Positions 49,504 through 61,202 are shown, numbered from the stretch's first letter. The stretch is 64,000 nucleotides of DNA from Plasmodium malariae (GCF_900090045.1 NC_041787.1:248001-312000); one strand, 5' to 3'. Program-made: numbers and translations. Notes: generated by a model from the letters alone, not told the origin.

Positions 49504-49866
49504 GTTTTTCTTGTCATTTTAGATCTGTTTGTCTATAATATTAAATTAAGATTTGTGCATTTTTAAGCTTTATGAAATTCTATATTCTTTGATTACTCAT
49601 CCTTTGTAATGTTAACAAGTTTATAAGAGGGTATAATTATATTTCCTCCGTGTGTATTGAGTTTACACCACTTCAACTGAACAACCACGTAGATGTTGAG
49701 CAAACCGTAGGACGAATGAGAAATCAAACTGTTTTATGAAAAAATAATACAAAGAAAAAAAAAAAAAAATAAAATGATTAAGCAACAACCATTGTAACAT
49801 GGGCCTTTTAAATTATATTACTGACAACAATTTGACAAAATAATAAGAAAATATGTAAATCTATTA

Positions 49867-50110
49867 TTATATGTCTAAATGTATAACCAGAGATGCTTCG
49901 TTTTTACGGCTAAGTGGATATGGCATCTAGCGGTAAAGCACAACTCTGTTTATGTACAGAAAAGTATGTATGTTTGTATATACTGCATGTGGGTATAACA
50001 CCCCTGAATTTTCAATATACCGATAATCCCGTAAAACTATTGCAGTTGTAAGGTAACAGAGCACGACACAATCGAGATAACAATATTGAAGCAGTAATTA
50101 TAGTAATCAT
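49867..50110 (-). CDS. Candidate 49-aa two-exon protein
   Basis: Exon 50021-50110 (MITIITASILLSRLCRALLP, then YNCNSFTGLS) ends at TCG|GTATAT. A 94-nt intron ends ttaccgctag, and exon 49867-49926 (MPYPLSRKNEASLVIHLDI) closes in phase 0. The GC content is well above the flanks and the N-terminus is amphipathic with Arg, as for an organelle-targeted peptide. It is not recognised. It sits antisense in the gap between the mL43-like gene and the gene at 51247. Confidence 0.4.
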
Positions 50111-50458
50111 TACTGTTATTTTATTTTTATTTATTATAATTCTTTTTTCTTTTTTTTTTTTTTTTTTTTTTTTTTTGCAAAAGGAAAATTTAAAAATCCT
50201 CAATGGAAGTTCCCTACACACACATTCTTAAAACATATACCTTAAAATAGAGAGAAAAAAAAAAAAAAAAAAAAAAAAAATGAATAAAGATGAAAGAATA
50301 AATCTTAAAGAATAAAATATAAAGAATGAACCATAAAGATTGAAGAATAAATAATGATGACATTTTTGCTTAATTTTTAAGACGCATAATTAAATTTTTT
50401 TTTTTTCCTTTTTTGGAATTCTTTCTTTAAAATTTCTTTTTCTTTTGAAAAACAGAAA

Positions 50459-50487
50459 ATGGATAAGTTCATAAGTACAGTGTTCAG
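50459..50487 (+). other. Orphan exon candidate (MDKFISTVF, phase 2)
   Basis: ATG at 50459 after a long T/A leader begins MDKFISTVF and ends AG|GTAATG. It may be the first exon of the gene whose later exons start at 51247, but no connecting exon of the right phase was found. Confidence 0.3.
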
Positions 50488-50662
50488 GTAATGGTACCTA
50501 TATAAGGAAAACACACATGTTTAGAAAAATTTAAAAAAAAAAAAAAATAATAAATAATAATCCGTGTGCTCCTTTAATTTCCCGAATATACAACATTTGC
50601 AAAGAGGAACAAGCAAAAAGTAAATGAAATATTTAGTAATGAAAAAAAAAAAAAAAATATAC

Positions 50663-50693
<31 letters not shown>

Positions 50694-50778
50694 CCCTCTT
50701 TGTAGTAACTTAAATTACCTCCCTTGCTAAATATTTTTCCCTGTTCTGAATGTTAGTAATTAAGTGCAGATATACCGA

Positions 50779-50809
<31 letters not shown>

Positions 50810-51246
50810 ACGTACAGTTACTGTACTATTATAGTATTAATTTTTTTTTTATCTAATAAGTGAATGAAATAATAAAAAAAAAAAAAAGAAATTTGAAGAG
50901 TACTTATAATAAATAAGAAAAAATATAGTTCTACTATTATTAATTTTGTAAATAATCAAAATTAATTAACATAATGTTGCTGTGATGGAGATAAAATTTT
51001 AGAACCATTCACAGCATGTTGTGATCAAACATATTATAGCAAAAGGGGAGGAGAAAGAAAGAAAAAAAAAAAAAAAAAAAAAGAACAGAAAGATCAAAAA
51101 GAACAAAAAGAACAAAAAGGGAAGAAAAACAATAACTCAAAAAAACAAAACCCATGGTCTTACCGTTCCTCAACTTCATAAAAACTGTCTATTTTTAACT
51201 ATACATGTAAAAAAAAAAAATAATAAAATAATATTTTTTGGAAAAG

Positions 51247-51909
51247 ATGAACCGCAGGAGGTATTGCGTATACATATTCATTGGTAATCTAAAAAGCTAA
51301 CCTTCAAAAATTTTTAATTTTATGAGCATTTAATAACATGACTACATATTCATTTATTTAATTTTATTTTGATATAGCTTATGTCCTCTACATTTTCAAC
51401 GTACATGATAGCAGAAGAGTGAACCGAAAACAATCGATCTACAGTAATATAAATTTAACGCGCAACAAGCGCCCCCAATAAAGCACCCTACATATATACA
51501 CTCATACATACACGCGCAAACACATTCACTCGTACATAAGCACACAAACATATCCACTCATACGTACTCTAACACATGTAACAATTTCCCTTTGCCTTTT
51601 TTTCCACATTAACAATGTAAACATATACATGTATGAGAGGGATGAACGGTGAATCAGATACCTTTTCCATGGTTAGTTGGTTTTCCATTTTCCGAGTATT
51701 TTTCATGTTATTTTTGTCAATCCTTCTAATGCAACCTCCTATATTTCATTACCTTGCCTTGTGTTGTATTGAACTTCACGATATATTGCTATATTTGATT
51801 ATATTGCTTTTTTTATTTTATTTTCTTCTTTTTTTCTCTCTATTAGGCTACCATAGGTAACAGCAGCGAGGGGTCCTCAAATTGTCACTGCTCCATCTTC
51901 GTAACTTAA
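51247..51909 (+). CDS. 65-aa single-span membrane protein, four exons
   Basis: Exons 51247-51283, 51378-51443, 51640-51671 and 51847-51909 join in phase. The product starts MNRRRYCVYIFIAYVLYIF: three Arg, then about 15 hydrophobic residues, then HDSRRVNRKQSIY. This is a membrane anchor with basic residues on both sides. It ends in a Ser/Gly/Cys tail (NSSEGSSNCHCSIFVT). The first exon encodes half of the span and the second exon the other half, so the splice junction is supported by the continuity of the hydrophobic segment. The last intron (51672-51846) has an excellent acceptor (ctctctattag). An ATG directly after an aaaag acceptor-like site leaves open that this is an internal exon and that 50459 is the true start. 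Function unknown. Confidence 0.5.
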
Positions 51910-51974
51910 TAAAACAAAAAAAAAAAAAAATGAATAAAAGTTGTATAAAATAGAGAAGTAAAATAAAAGATAAA

Positions 51975-52035
<61 letters not shown>

Positions 52036-52223
52036 TCTTTTTTTATATATATGTCTCTTCAGAATCATTGCTTAAGTAGAGTTCAATGTAACACGTTATT
52101 ATTTTTCCTTACATGTAGTTCCGTAATATCAGTTTTAATAATTGCTATTCTAATACAGCGAGCTACGTACCTTCAACTGAAATAAAATTTTGAAAAAAAA
52201 AATTATTCCGTAATTTATATATG
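51910..52223. other. Spacer with long (TA)n
   Basis: (TA)n at 51978-52032 and poly-A at 51916-51930. Nothing else. Confidence 0.7.
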
Positions 52224-52583
52224 TTAAGAAGAGAACGCTGGTTCATCGTACCTACCACTGGCTGTAATATGCACACACATATACCCATGCGTGTATACAT
52301 ATACATCTGTATATATGCCCAAATACAGGAGCAAAATGAGGAAAAACATACCTAGGAAACATGAATGATGAGTAAATTTGGTTTTCTATGAAATCGTCAA
52401 AAGGAACACAATGTTATCGTAACGATTTACTAGCTTTTTAGTTTGTTTTTTTTACTGCTACTAATCTGCAATGACACATATAGTGAGCACATCCGCTGAA
52501 GAAGTAAAAATCATATCAACGTTTTGTTTTTATTTGTTCATACGAAATGAACCGGACATATTGTGTACAACGTGCTAATCCTT
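52224..52583 (-). CDS. 3' end of a Cys/His-rich multi-exon gene, 5' part unresolved
   Basis: Four terminal exons join in phase: 52544-52583, 52456-52495, 52352-52385 and 52224-52261, with introns of 48, 70 and 90 nt. The encoded end reads GLARCTQYVRFI, GCAHYMCHCRLVA, KTKFTHHSCFL, ASGRYDEPAFSS and a stop. The cluster CxxHxxCxC with a later HHSC suggests zinc binding. A second frame is also open through the same exons, but this one has A/T in about 70% of third positions against about 45%, as expected for coding DNA here. The 48-nt intron is very short. Upstream exons probably lie between 52900 and 53410. A stretch at 53392-53411 following a 25-base T tract is a candidate. No family recognised. 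Confidence 0.4.
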
Positions 52584-54651
52584 CTGTTAATATCATAACA
52601 TTAATACTTAAGTTTTATTATGTTTTAAGAAAAAATAAAAAAAAATATCTTCTTAGTTTTAATATTCTATATAATTACTACACACATTTATTTTTTCCTC
52701 TTTCATTTTTTCTTGTCTTATTTTGTTATCTACTGTTGTTGATTCTTTTTCTTAATTCATTTTTTTTTTTTTTTTCCAAACTATACGAACAACATATGTC
52801 TACTCAATTTTAGGAAAAAAACAAAAAAAAAAAAATTGGACTTAAAAACTAGCAGAAAAAAAAGAACTTTTAAAAGAATAATGCACATACAGAATAAGTG
52901 CCAATAAAATGGACTTAAAAATTAGAGGAATAATAAGAACTTTTAAAAGAATGATGCGCTTACAAATTAACCGCCAACTTTTTTATTATTTCATCTATTT
53001 CAAAAAAAATGGAAAAACTCCCTCACAACGGATTTCATTTTTTCCATTATACGTGAAAACCCGTCAACCGACAATTACATAAATATAGCTTTAAAACATA
53101 CGAACCTTTCAAAAAATAAAACAAATAAAAATAATTAAGTAAAAAATCATTGTAAACATAATTATTTTGCTTTATTTCCTTTTATTTCGTTCGCTTCCCT
53201 TTTGTTTCGTTTTATTTCCTGTTCTTCCGTTCTCTTTCCTTTCGTTTCTCTTTTTTTGTGTGATATAATGGCCAGCAAAAAATACTACTGAAGTGGAAGA
53301 TGACGATGGATGAACAAAATTGAGAAGCCTCTCGTCATTACTACTTTTCCGTAAAACTAAAATAAGTACAATGAATATTAAATTGTATTTATACAAACGG
53401 GCTAAAAAAAAAAAAAAAAAAAAAAAAAGGAAATTATCTACAAAATGTAAAAAAAAAGAAAGAAAAAGAAAAAAAATGTGTTTTACATTAGATCTTAAGA
53501 ATGTCAAATTAAATGCGCTTATTCTCAAAAAGCAAAAAGAAAAAAGCAAAAAACATAACAGTTTGTGTTTTTACATAATCATATTATATGGTAATTATAT
53601 TGCCTTCTTATGCTCTTTGCAAATTTAAAAAATAATTGTAAACTGTTCTTTCGTTTTTTTGTCCGTTTATTCGTTCATTCGTTCGCACGTTTATTCCTTC
53701 ATTCATTCATTCCTTTACTGTTATATTCGTTCTTTCATTTCATCCTTGACACTTCTTTTTTTCCCTTATTTTTACTCCCTTTTTATTGCAAAAGTTGATT
53801 AGGTTTACGCTGTTATGATTTATTAAGAGAAAAAAAAAAAAAAAAAAAAAATCCTATCGCATGATATTTGCATATATGTATATATATAAATACATATACG
53901 TACATATATATATATACATACATACATATACGTACATATATATGTACATACGTATGTATTTACATAAATACGTACATAAATACATACATACATACATACG
54001 TACGTACGTGCGTACGTGCGCTTACGCACAAATAATGTACATTCATTTCCTACTGTTGAATGTGTACGTATATGTTTATTCGTTAATGCCTACTCACTTA
54101 TGCCTATTCACATTTGTATACATGATAGGGCGGCTGATAGAAGGATCTAAAAAGTAAAAAGGTAAAAAATAAAAAAAAAAGGGATAAGTGAAACATATGA
54201 AACTTTTATTCTAGGAGTATTTTTTAATTCTTATAAATTATATAGCGGATGGTATAAAAAAAAAAAATGAACGCCATTCTTTGAAGGAGCTCTTTTTCTC
54301 CATATATGATGCGTACCAGAGTAACAGCATAATAGAAATAATATTCATTTATGACCATTACCATAACATTTAAAATAATAAAAAAAAAAAAAAAGCCTCT
54401 TAGGAATAATGGTTATAGCAATATATCCTTTTATGCCCGTTGATGTAAATGCGAATATTTGCTTATTTTCAAAAGTTATAACAATTTTATTATTATTTAT
54501 ATAAAGCCATTCATTGTTTTAGTCTTTACTTCCAAAGGCTTTTTATTAGCAGCGTGTTTGCCAGTGAGCACTTCTTTCATGTTTGCATCTGCTACTGCCA
54601 CTGCTAGTACTACCATTTGACGCTTCACAAGCTGCTATCCTTTTGGATAAA
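52584..54651. other. Poorly resolved region upstream of the Cys-rich gene and the 54652 gene
   Basis: Contains a direct repeat (two copies of about 60 bases at 52838-52890 and 52910-52962 sharing GGACTTAAAAA and AACTTTTAAAAGAAT), possible minus-strand exon fragments (52960-53000 EIIKKLAVN; 53172-53411 open frame after a T tract), a T/C-rich stretch at 53640-53790, and CATA/CGTA repeats at 53860-54015. No complete gene model could be built. Confidence 0.4.
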
Positions 54652-55378
54652 ATGCTATCACATGTATCAGCAGAAGAAAGCAACAAAGAGGACTTTGTAA
54701 GCGAAAAAAAAAAAAAGAAAAAGAAAAAAAAAAAAAATGCATATTCTCCTATATTCCAAGTAAACTATCTGCAAGAGGAGGAGGACTTGATCCACACGCA
54801 AAACGTTAACATAAACAGTAAAAGCAAAAAAAAAATGTTCACTGATGGTAAAAATTTAATTAATTTTAAAAAAAAGCATTCGAGTGGAGAAAAAGGGAGC
54901 GAACATTATAAAGAACGAAAGGTGCAAGTAGGTGCAGAAGTAGGTGCAGAAGTAGGTGCAGAAGTAGGTGCAGAAGTAAGTGCAGAAGTAGAAGGGAAAT
55001 GCGCAGTTGAGACTGTCGACCTATGCAACTATTTGGATTCTTTAAACGATAAAATAAAGGTGAGGAAGAAGGACAAGAAGAAGAACCAGCAAAAGGAGGG
55101 AAGCAAGCATGGCCATAATACTAATAGCAATTATGATTGTTATAATAATGATAGCAATTATGGAGGTTATAATGGTGGTAGCCCTAAAAGAGTGGAATTT
55201 TGCAACGAACGTAAAGACTCAATCGAAATAGTATATTTTGATGGAGTGGCTGTTCATAAAAAGGTACAAGGGGTAGAAGCACGTTACGATGATGTGCATT
55301 ATAAGAAAACAGATAAAAATAATTTCATTAATGACAATAGCAGTAGTAGTAGTAGTAGTAGTAGAAGTAGTAGTAGTA

Positions 55379-55412
<34 letters not shown>

Positions 55413-57640
55413 CAGTAGTAGTAGAAGTCCTGGCCTACCAAATGATTCTGACTTACTAAGTGATAACATTCGTACTACATGCGCTAATAGAAATGCACAA
55501 CTGCTTGAGCTCGACCCTCAACAGTTGGTTGGACAGGAGGAACACCTACACAGTGATGTGCACATTGATACGAACCGCCATAGTGACAATGATGCTTACC
55601 CAGGTAATACTAATATCAATGGTAGCCACATACGCAGTGATGAGAACAACAACGAATGTAATATTTTTTCCAGAATTTTCAATAGAGTAAAAAAAATTAT
55701 TACAGATCGAAAAGGAAATCCAATAACAGATGCAAATGCATTAGACAATGATATGTGTGAATTAGAAATTATGGAAACTAATAATTTAAATGAGCATAGC
55801 GATGAAAACTGCGGTTCAGTTACCACCAGTTGTGTACATGATGAAGTTTATGTAATACATAGACAGGGAATTAATGCAGATGGAAATGTGAATGACAATA
55901 CGAATGCTCTAATAACTAATGGACCAAACGACTTCGTATATGTAAATGGTCTTAATCCTAATGATCTTATGGACAACTCTATATTAGTAAATAATGAACA
56001 TGCCGGCAGGGGAACCGTTTTAGACAGCCATCACCCGAGTGGTAGTTATTTTTGTAGAGGCCCTTCAAATAATCGAAATGAAGGAGCGGTAGAGGTGGAG
56101 GCTGCGATAGAGGTAGGGGCTGCAATAGAGATGGAAGACGTAGTACATGTGGCAAATATGGCAGATGATGAAGACGCAGAGGGGGAAGCTGCAAATACTA
56201 ATTGGCGTGCTTACCACTTCCGCTACAGAGCCCTATCGCATAATGTATTTTCGTACTGCAAGGATTATGTTACTTATGTTAAGGAGAAAATAAAAAAATA
56301 CTGGCAAGAACGGGTACAAGAAGCAAATATACAATTGACAACTCCACATCAAACATCAAGTCGAAGAGAAAATACAAACATACATGAAGATGAAAATGAT
56401 GATCCTAGTTGCTTGCAGATACTTTTCTTTCTAGGTTTAGTTTGTAAATTTCCTATACTGTGGATTGTTGGTTCAATCATATTTTGTATTACTCCAAATG
56501 AACATAAAAGAACAAAAGCATGGTGTTTAATAAATACAGTTTTTGCTTTTATTAGTATTATTTATTTTATTAGTACGTCTAATTTTAAAATTTCCAAACC
56601 TATTTTTTTTGTTTTAATGGAATCTAATACAGAATCAATAAAACTTTTTCACAAAGGAGTTGTAAGAAATAATAGTAATAATCATATTATTCAAAATGTT
56701 ATAGTGTTTGATCAATTTACTGTTTCTTACTGGATGCCTTTAAAAACATACAATGTTTTTAAGACTGAACCGGGTCATTTTCTCAATTGGCATTTTGTCT
56801 CTACTCAGAAACCCAACTCGAGCATACTCCTGTAAGTAAGATAATTGATCAAATGGGTGCGTACTCATATGTATACGTATTTATACGGACATATTTTGAT
56901 AAGTGTAAATATGCCCACTTGTATACATTCCTGCTTGTATACATGCTCACTCGTATTCGTGCACACGCTCGGACAATTTTCCCCTTCCCGATGCAGAAGC
57001 AGAAACACATACGCGCTTCTAAACAGAATACAAGTAACAATCCTTTTTGGAAAAGGCAAAGCGTACCCGACTGAAAGTGTAGAACAAATAAAGCCATTTT
57101 TTCAAAATTTAAAAGAACACAATATGGACCCAGTGCCCTTTGAAAAGCTCACGATGACTGATAATGAGTAATTTTTTTTTTTTTTTTTTTTTTTCCATAT
57201 CGTAGTAGTGTTTCACTTGTGTGTGTTTGTATGTGCAGTGGGTTAATGTGTCAGCATTTGTATGATTATGCATACTTTTGTACGTTTAAACATGTACATA
57301 TCCTTGTGTTTGTTTATATACATCCATCCTTTTCTTTCTGTTCAGTATCCCGGAGAACTTTTTCGGAGCGGGGATAAGATGCCAAAGCATCCAAAAAAAT
57401 GGAAACAGATTAAATGAAAAAGAAAAATGGTATTTATTTTGGAAAGAATATGATAACACAGATAGTAATCCCGATCATTCTATATACAATTCACTAGTTC
57501 CTGTTGGAGAAATTTTTTTTTTTAAACATGAACACAATTGTAGAATAGCTTTTCTCATTCCTAAAAATACAAATATGTATCAGACAGACGTACCTCAAGA
57601 TTTTGTTGAAATCAGAAAAATTATAATAAAAGCTTTTTAA
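54652..57640 (+). CDS. Large low-complexity protein with two C-terminal membrane spans, three exons
   Basis: Exons 54652-56831, 56997-57167 and 57346-57640 join in phase (GTAAGT donor, good acceptors) for 881 aa. The first 550 residues are low complexity: a poly-Lys run, a VGAE repeat (54933-54990), a poly-Ser tract with Arg (55340-55425) and Asn/Asp-rich DNA. The conserved part is C-terminal. It has two hydrophobic spans, [18 protein letters not shown] and [18 protein letters not shown], followed by about 230 residues without simple sequence (for example [30 protein letters not shown] and WYLFWKEY). The frame is open upstream of the ATG to a TTG-led hydrophobic stretch, so an upstream exon with a signal sequence may be missing. 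Family not recognised. Probably a conserved Plasmodium membrane protein. Confidence 0.7.
55340..55428 (+). repeat. AGT/AGC trinucleotide run (poly-Ser)
   Basis: An in-frame AGT run broken by AGA and AGC, encoding about 27 Ser with three or four Arg inside the 881-aa protein. Confidence 0.95.
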
Positions 57641-58389
57641 GTTTGCGTACCTTCCCCTGGAACGAAAAAAACGCAGTCACGCGGTCAGTTATAAAATTTA
57701 CATGAACTGTACATGCGATAATAGCAGTTCTTCCAATTTTTTTTTTTTTTTTTTTTCCATTTTTTCTTCATATATTTTCTTTATATTTTTCTTATTTTTT
57801 TTTTTTTTTTGTTCACTTCCATTTGCTATCAACGTGGCGCGCGTTATACCCCGTTTACTCGCCCATTTCGTTTTAATAATTTACATTTTATTTAAAAAAA
57901 TGTGTTTGCTCTTATATTATGTATTCATGACGCTGTAGTCTTTTGTGTAGCACACGATGCGCATAGTTTTTTGCACTCACATGTATATGCTTATGTATAT
58001 GTACAAATGTGCTTTTGTTTTTTCATTGCTATTAATTTCCCTTTCTTTTGTTTCCTTCTCTTCCTTTCTTTCTTTTTTTTTTTTTTTTTTTTTTTGTACA
58101 ACTTTTTAATGTGTTGGAAGTATTACGTTTTTCTTAAATTAGCTATTTTTAATAGTTTTCCACTAAAGGGTACGAAAAAGGGGGGAGAGGGAATTCCACT
58201 TCGAGGTATTGACACCTCATCGAAAAGGAGAGAACAGTGGATGATGAATAAGCAAAAATGAGCTGAAATACAAAAATATGAACAACAGCTCAAAATTAGA
58301 AACAAAAATGAACATAACTAAAACCATGCATAAATTCCCCTGCATATCCATAAAGATGGATACATATGTTGTCTCACGAAATTTATCCA
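57641..58389. other. Convergent spacer
   Basis: T-rich 3' flank (57738-57812 and 58070-58095) between the membrane protein and SepSecS genes. No gene is supported. Confidence 0.7.
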
Positions 58390-61202
58390 TTAATCATGTG
58401 AGGAAATATTTTTTTCTTTTTCTTTTCTCTTGAACTTTCTAATAAAATAGTCAATAGCGTCGTCTAATTTTTGGACAAAACTTTGGAGCTCCTCCTTTTC
58501 AATTCCTATTACACATGAGAAGGCGATATATGAAAAAGGATACAAGTCATAACTGGTGCCAAAACTTTGAAATATGTGATTCCCTATTTTTAATGTATTT
58601 TTTTCATTTAATTTTTCAAAATCATTGTCAACTTGTTTTACTTCTAGTTTATTACTTATGGTAATTTTGTTATTCGTCAATTCTTCATTATGCTCAATCG
58701 TTCGATGACAAAAAGGGTCCATGTTTGTGTTCTTGCTATGATCGCTGATTGGAAGGCTAACTTGGTTGCAAACTGCACTGCTAACTGGATTGATAACAGA
58801 ACTGCTATCTTGTATGCTATTCCCCCTCCTGACGGAGCTATATGGATTGCTCCCCTGTTCCTCTGTGTGAACATCACTACACTGGGAGTGGAAATTCCGA
58901 TCTGATTCCGTTGTAAATACTTCCCTTTTCTCTTTTATTTTTTTTAAAATATAATTTTTAATTAGCAAAGGAGAGCATATGACTCTGTGCCCTGTTACAT
59001 TTCTATAAAAAAGAAATGAACCGAGTAAACATATCTTCTTAGGGTCATCTAAACCACAATATTTGTACAATTCATTTAAGTTTATAGCCATTGATATAGT
59101 ATTTTTACTTGTCTTTATTAAGGAAAGATTATATTTAGAGCATAATGTATATATCTTCTCTTTAAACCAATTAAAATTTTCAATCCTTTCTTTTCTTAAT
59201 TTCATTATTTTAGTTTTCCCTAATTCTAATAATGTAATCAAAAGATCTAGATATGCATGTACAGGAGTTCTACCTGGATATGTCTTTTTCAATTCATTCA
59301 TCTTTTTTTTATTTCCACTAAATACAATACCACCATTAACTGGTACAAGGAAATTCTTATCACAACTTTGAACAACAAAATCAATTCTTCCATTCTCATT
59401 ATAACATCTCTGTATTTCTTTACAAATGTAATTACATTGTAATCCAAAGGAATTATTAATAATATGAGGCATATTATATTTCTTACAAAGAAGAGAAATG
59501 TTTATTATATCATCACAATTTCTAGGTGCATAACTAGCTGTTACTGATATAACACAACAAATTTTCTCTTTATATTTATCCATTAAATTTTTTATGTTCT
59601 CAATATCTGTATATAATTGTTCATCTTTAAAAATCATATCTACTACAATATATTTTAAATTACAAAATTCAATGCATTTATAACATGTTTTATGGTCTAT
59701 TCTCGAAATAATTACATATTCACTATCTATTCTTTCCTTTTTTATATAAAGAAGACAAGTACTTATGCACATCCCTGTTGCATATGGTAATATGTACACA
59801 TCTTGACAACTCCTAATGCCAAAATCTTTTATTAAATCTTTTACAATACGTGTTGTTGCTTTTGCTAGGATGCTATTCCCTGCACTCTTCGGCTGTACAT
59901 CATCCAGATTTCCGGATCTGACTCGAAAAGGTGCATGTACACATGTGAGTATGAGTGGACAAATGCATTTATAAACTATTATCTCTTTATATTTTTAACT
60001 TAATTTTTTTCTTTATTTTTTTCTTTATTTTTTTCTTTATTTTTTTCCTTATTTTTTTCCTTATTTTTTTCCTTATTTTTTTCCTTATTTTTTTCCTTAT
60101 TTTTTTCCTTATTTTGTTCCTTATTTTGTTCCTTATTTTGTTCCTTATTTTTTTCTGATATAATACCTCCCTATGCCGTGTCCAAATCCAATGTACTTGC
60201 TCCTAACGAGCGCACTGTATATTCTGTTCTCTCTCTCCCCTATTTTTACATTCTTTTCACTGTTACACCTGCAAAAAAAATAAAATAAATAGATAAACAA
60301 ATAAATGAACAAATAGATAAACAAATAAATGAACAAATAGATAAACAAATAAATGAACGAATAGATAAACAAATAAATGAACAAATAGATAAACAAATAA
60401 ATGAACAAATAGATAAACAAATACAATTCAGTACAATGCAATGTACACACATTTTTCCACCATCTTCAATCAATCGCGTTGTTGATATTACTTCTCTCAA
60501 TTTTTTTTATTATACAAGTTTTGAGATGAAATTTTATGCAAAATGTGCATAATAGTAATTTCGTTTAATCCTTCATCCGGAATGCGTCCATGGGTCAAAA
60601 TGCTTCAAAAAAAAAAAAAAAAAGTAAAACAATGGGGCTAGTTGAATCATCTTCTATGGCTCGTACGTACGTGGGCCCACCCAAGTATGTGTGGATGTTG
60701 TACCTTTTATTGATTTTCTTTTTTTCTACATTAGTAGACTTAATTGTGCACTTATATGTGCACTCGTTCGCTCGATACTTCCCTCATTTATGTTCCTACT
60801 TCGATAGGATATTTTCCTTTTGGTTTAGGGTCTACGAACCGGAAAGTAATCGAATAAAACTTAAAAAATTTTCAAACAACTCTCTACACAGTTAATACAC
60901 GAATGTGTTACGCATATATACGCACACACGCACACACATACGTATGTATATGTGTGTGTGCAAGTATGCAAAAGATAAAAAACAGATACATATTACACAT
61001 ATAACGCTATAATTTTTAAGAGAATATTCCCCCTCAAAAATTTATCCCACATATAGTATTAACACACATATATATACGTACATATACATATGTGCATAAG
61101 TATATGTATATGCACCTGTTCTGATATCAATGAGTATTTATTTTTATGTACTCCATCTCTGACGAGTTTCCCAACAGTAGACTTTTCCTTCAGACTGTGC
61201 AT
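58390..61202 (-). CDS. O-phosphoseryl-tRNA(Sec):selenium transferase (SepSecS)
   Basis: This PLP enzyme converts Sep-tRNA(Sec) to Sec-tRNA(Sec), the last step of selenocysteine synthesis in eukaryotes. Exons: 61116-61202 (MHSLKEKSTVGKLVRDGVHK), 60516-60602 (THGRIPDEGLNE), 60167-60268 (IGERENRIYSALV, FGHGIG) and 58390-59917. The last exon carries SGNLDDVQPKSAG, LPYATGM, SRIDHKTCYK, IPHIINNSFGLQC-type NNSFGLQC, VVQSCDKNFLVPV (PLP Lys) and YPGRTPVHAYLDLLITLL. Motif order and the total of about 600 aa match SepSecS. An Asn/Ser-rich insert lies before the last 80 residues. Exons 2 to 4 join perfectly. Exon 1 ends in phase 0 while exon 2 needs phase 2, so a small exon or a one-base sequence error is likely there. 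A small gene lies antisense within the first intron. Confidence 0.93.
59998..60156. repeat. 12-bp TTATTTTTTTCC repeat in SepSecS intron 3
   Basis: About 13 copies of a 12-base T-rich unit (CTTATTTTTTTC, later CTTATTTTGTTC). It lies in the intron just upstream of the last exon. Confidence 0.93.
60285..60420. repeat. 24-bp AAATAAATGAACAAATAGAT repeat in SepSecS intron 2
   Basis: Five to six copies of AAATAAATGAACAAATAGAT plus AAAC. The minus strand is open as FICLSICS in one frame and LFIYLFIY in another. It is intronic. Confidence 0.93.
60632..60895 (+). CDS. Small membrane protein nested antisense in SepSecS intron 1
   Basis: A single-exon 87-aa frame from ATG 60632. It reads MGLVESSSMARTYVGPPKY, then a strong hydrophobic span (VWMLYLLLIFFFSTLVDLIV) and a Phe/Tyr-rich amphipathic region, and ends KLKKFSNNSLHS. 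Composition is unlike the surrounding AT repeats, and codon use is ordinary. The frame continues upstream to ATG 60590 (MGQNASKKKKK), which would give 101 aa with a myristoylation-type N-terminus but would overlap SepSecS exon 2 by 13 nt. The whole of the shorter form lies between SepSecS exon 2 (ends 60602) and exon 1 (starts 61116) on the other strand. Function unknown. Confidence 0.6.
   Translation: MGLVESSSMARTYVGPPKYVWMLYLLLIFFFSTLVDLIVHLYVHSFARYFPHLCSYFDRIFSFWFRVYEPESNRIKLKKFSNNSLHS

Noticed and set aside
49900..49960. tRNA-like string on the plus strand (GCTAAGTGGATATGGCATCT)
   Set aside because: No T-arm GTTCRAN motif and no acceptor stem pairing. The minus strand gives a coherent exon.
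52224..52583. Alternative frame through the same four exons (ending FPSQW)
   Set aside because: Third positions are about 55% G/C against about 30% for the chosen frame, the reverse of what coding DNA here shows.
60632..60720. Minus-strand reading GGPTYVRAIEDDSTSPI as SepSecS N-terminus
   Set aside because: It would need a 29-nt intron or a stop read-through. The exon at 61116-61202 matches the family much better, and the plus strand codes here.
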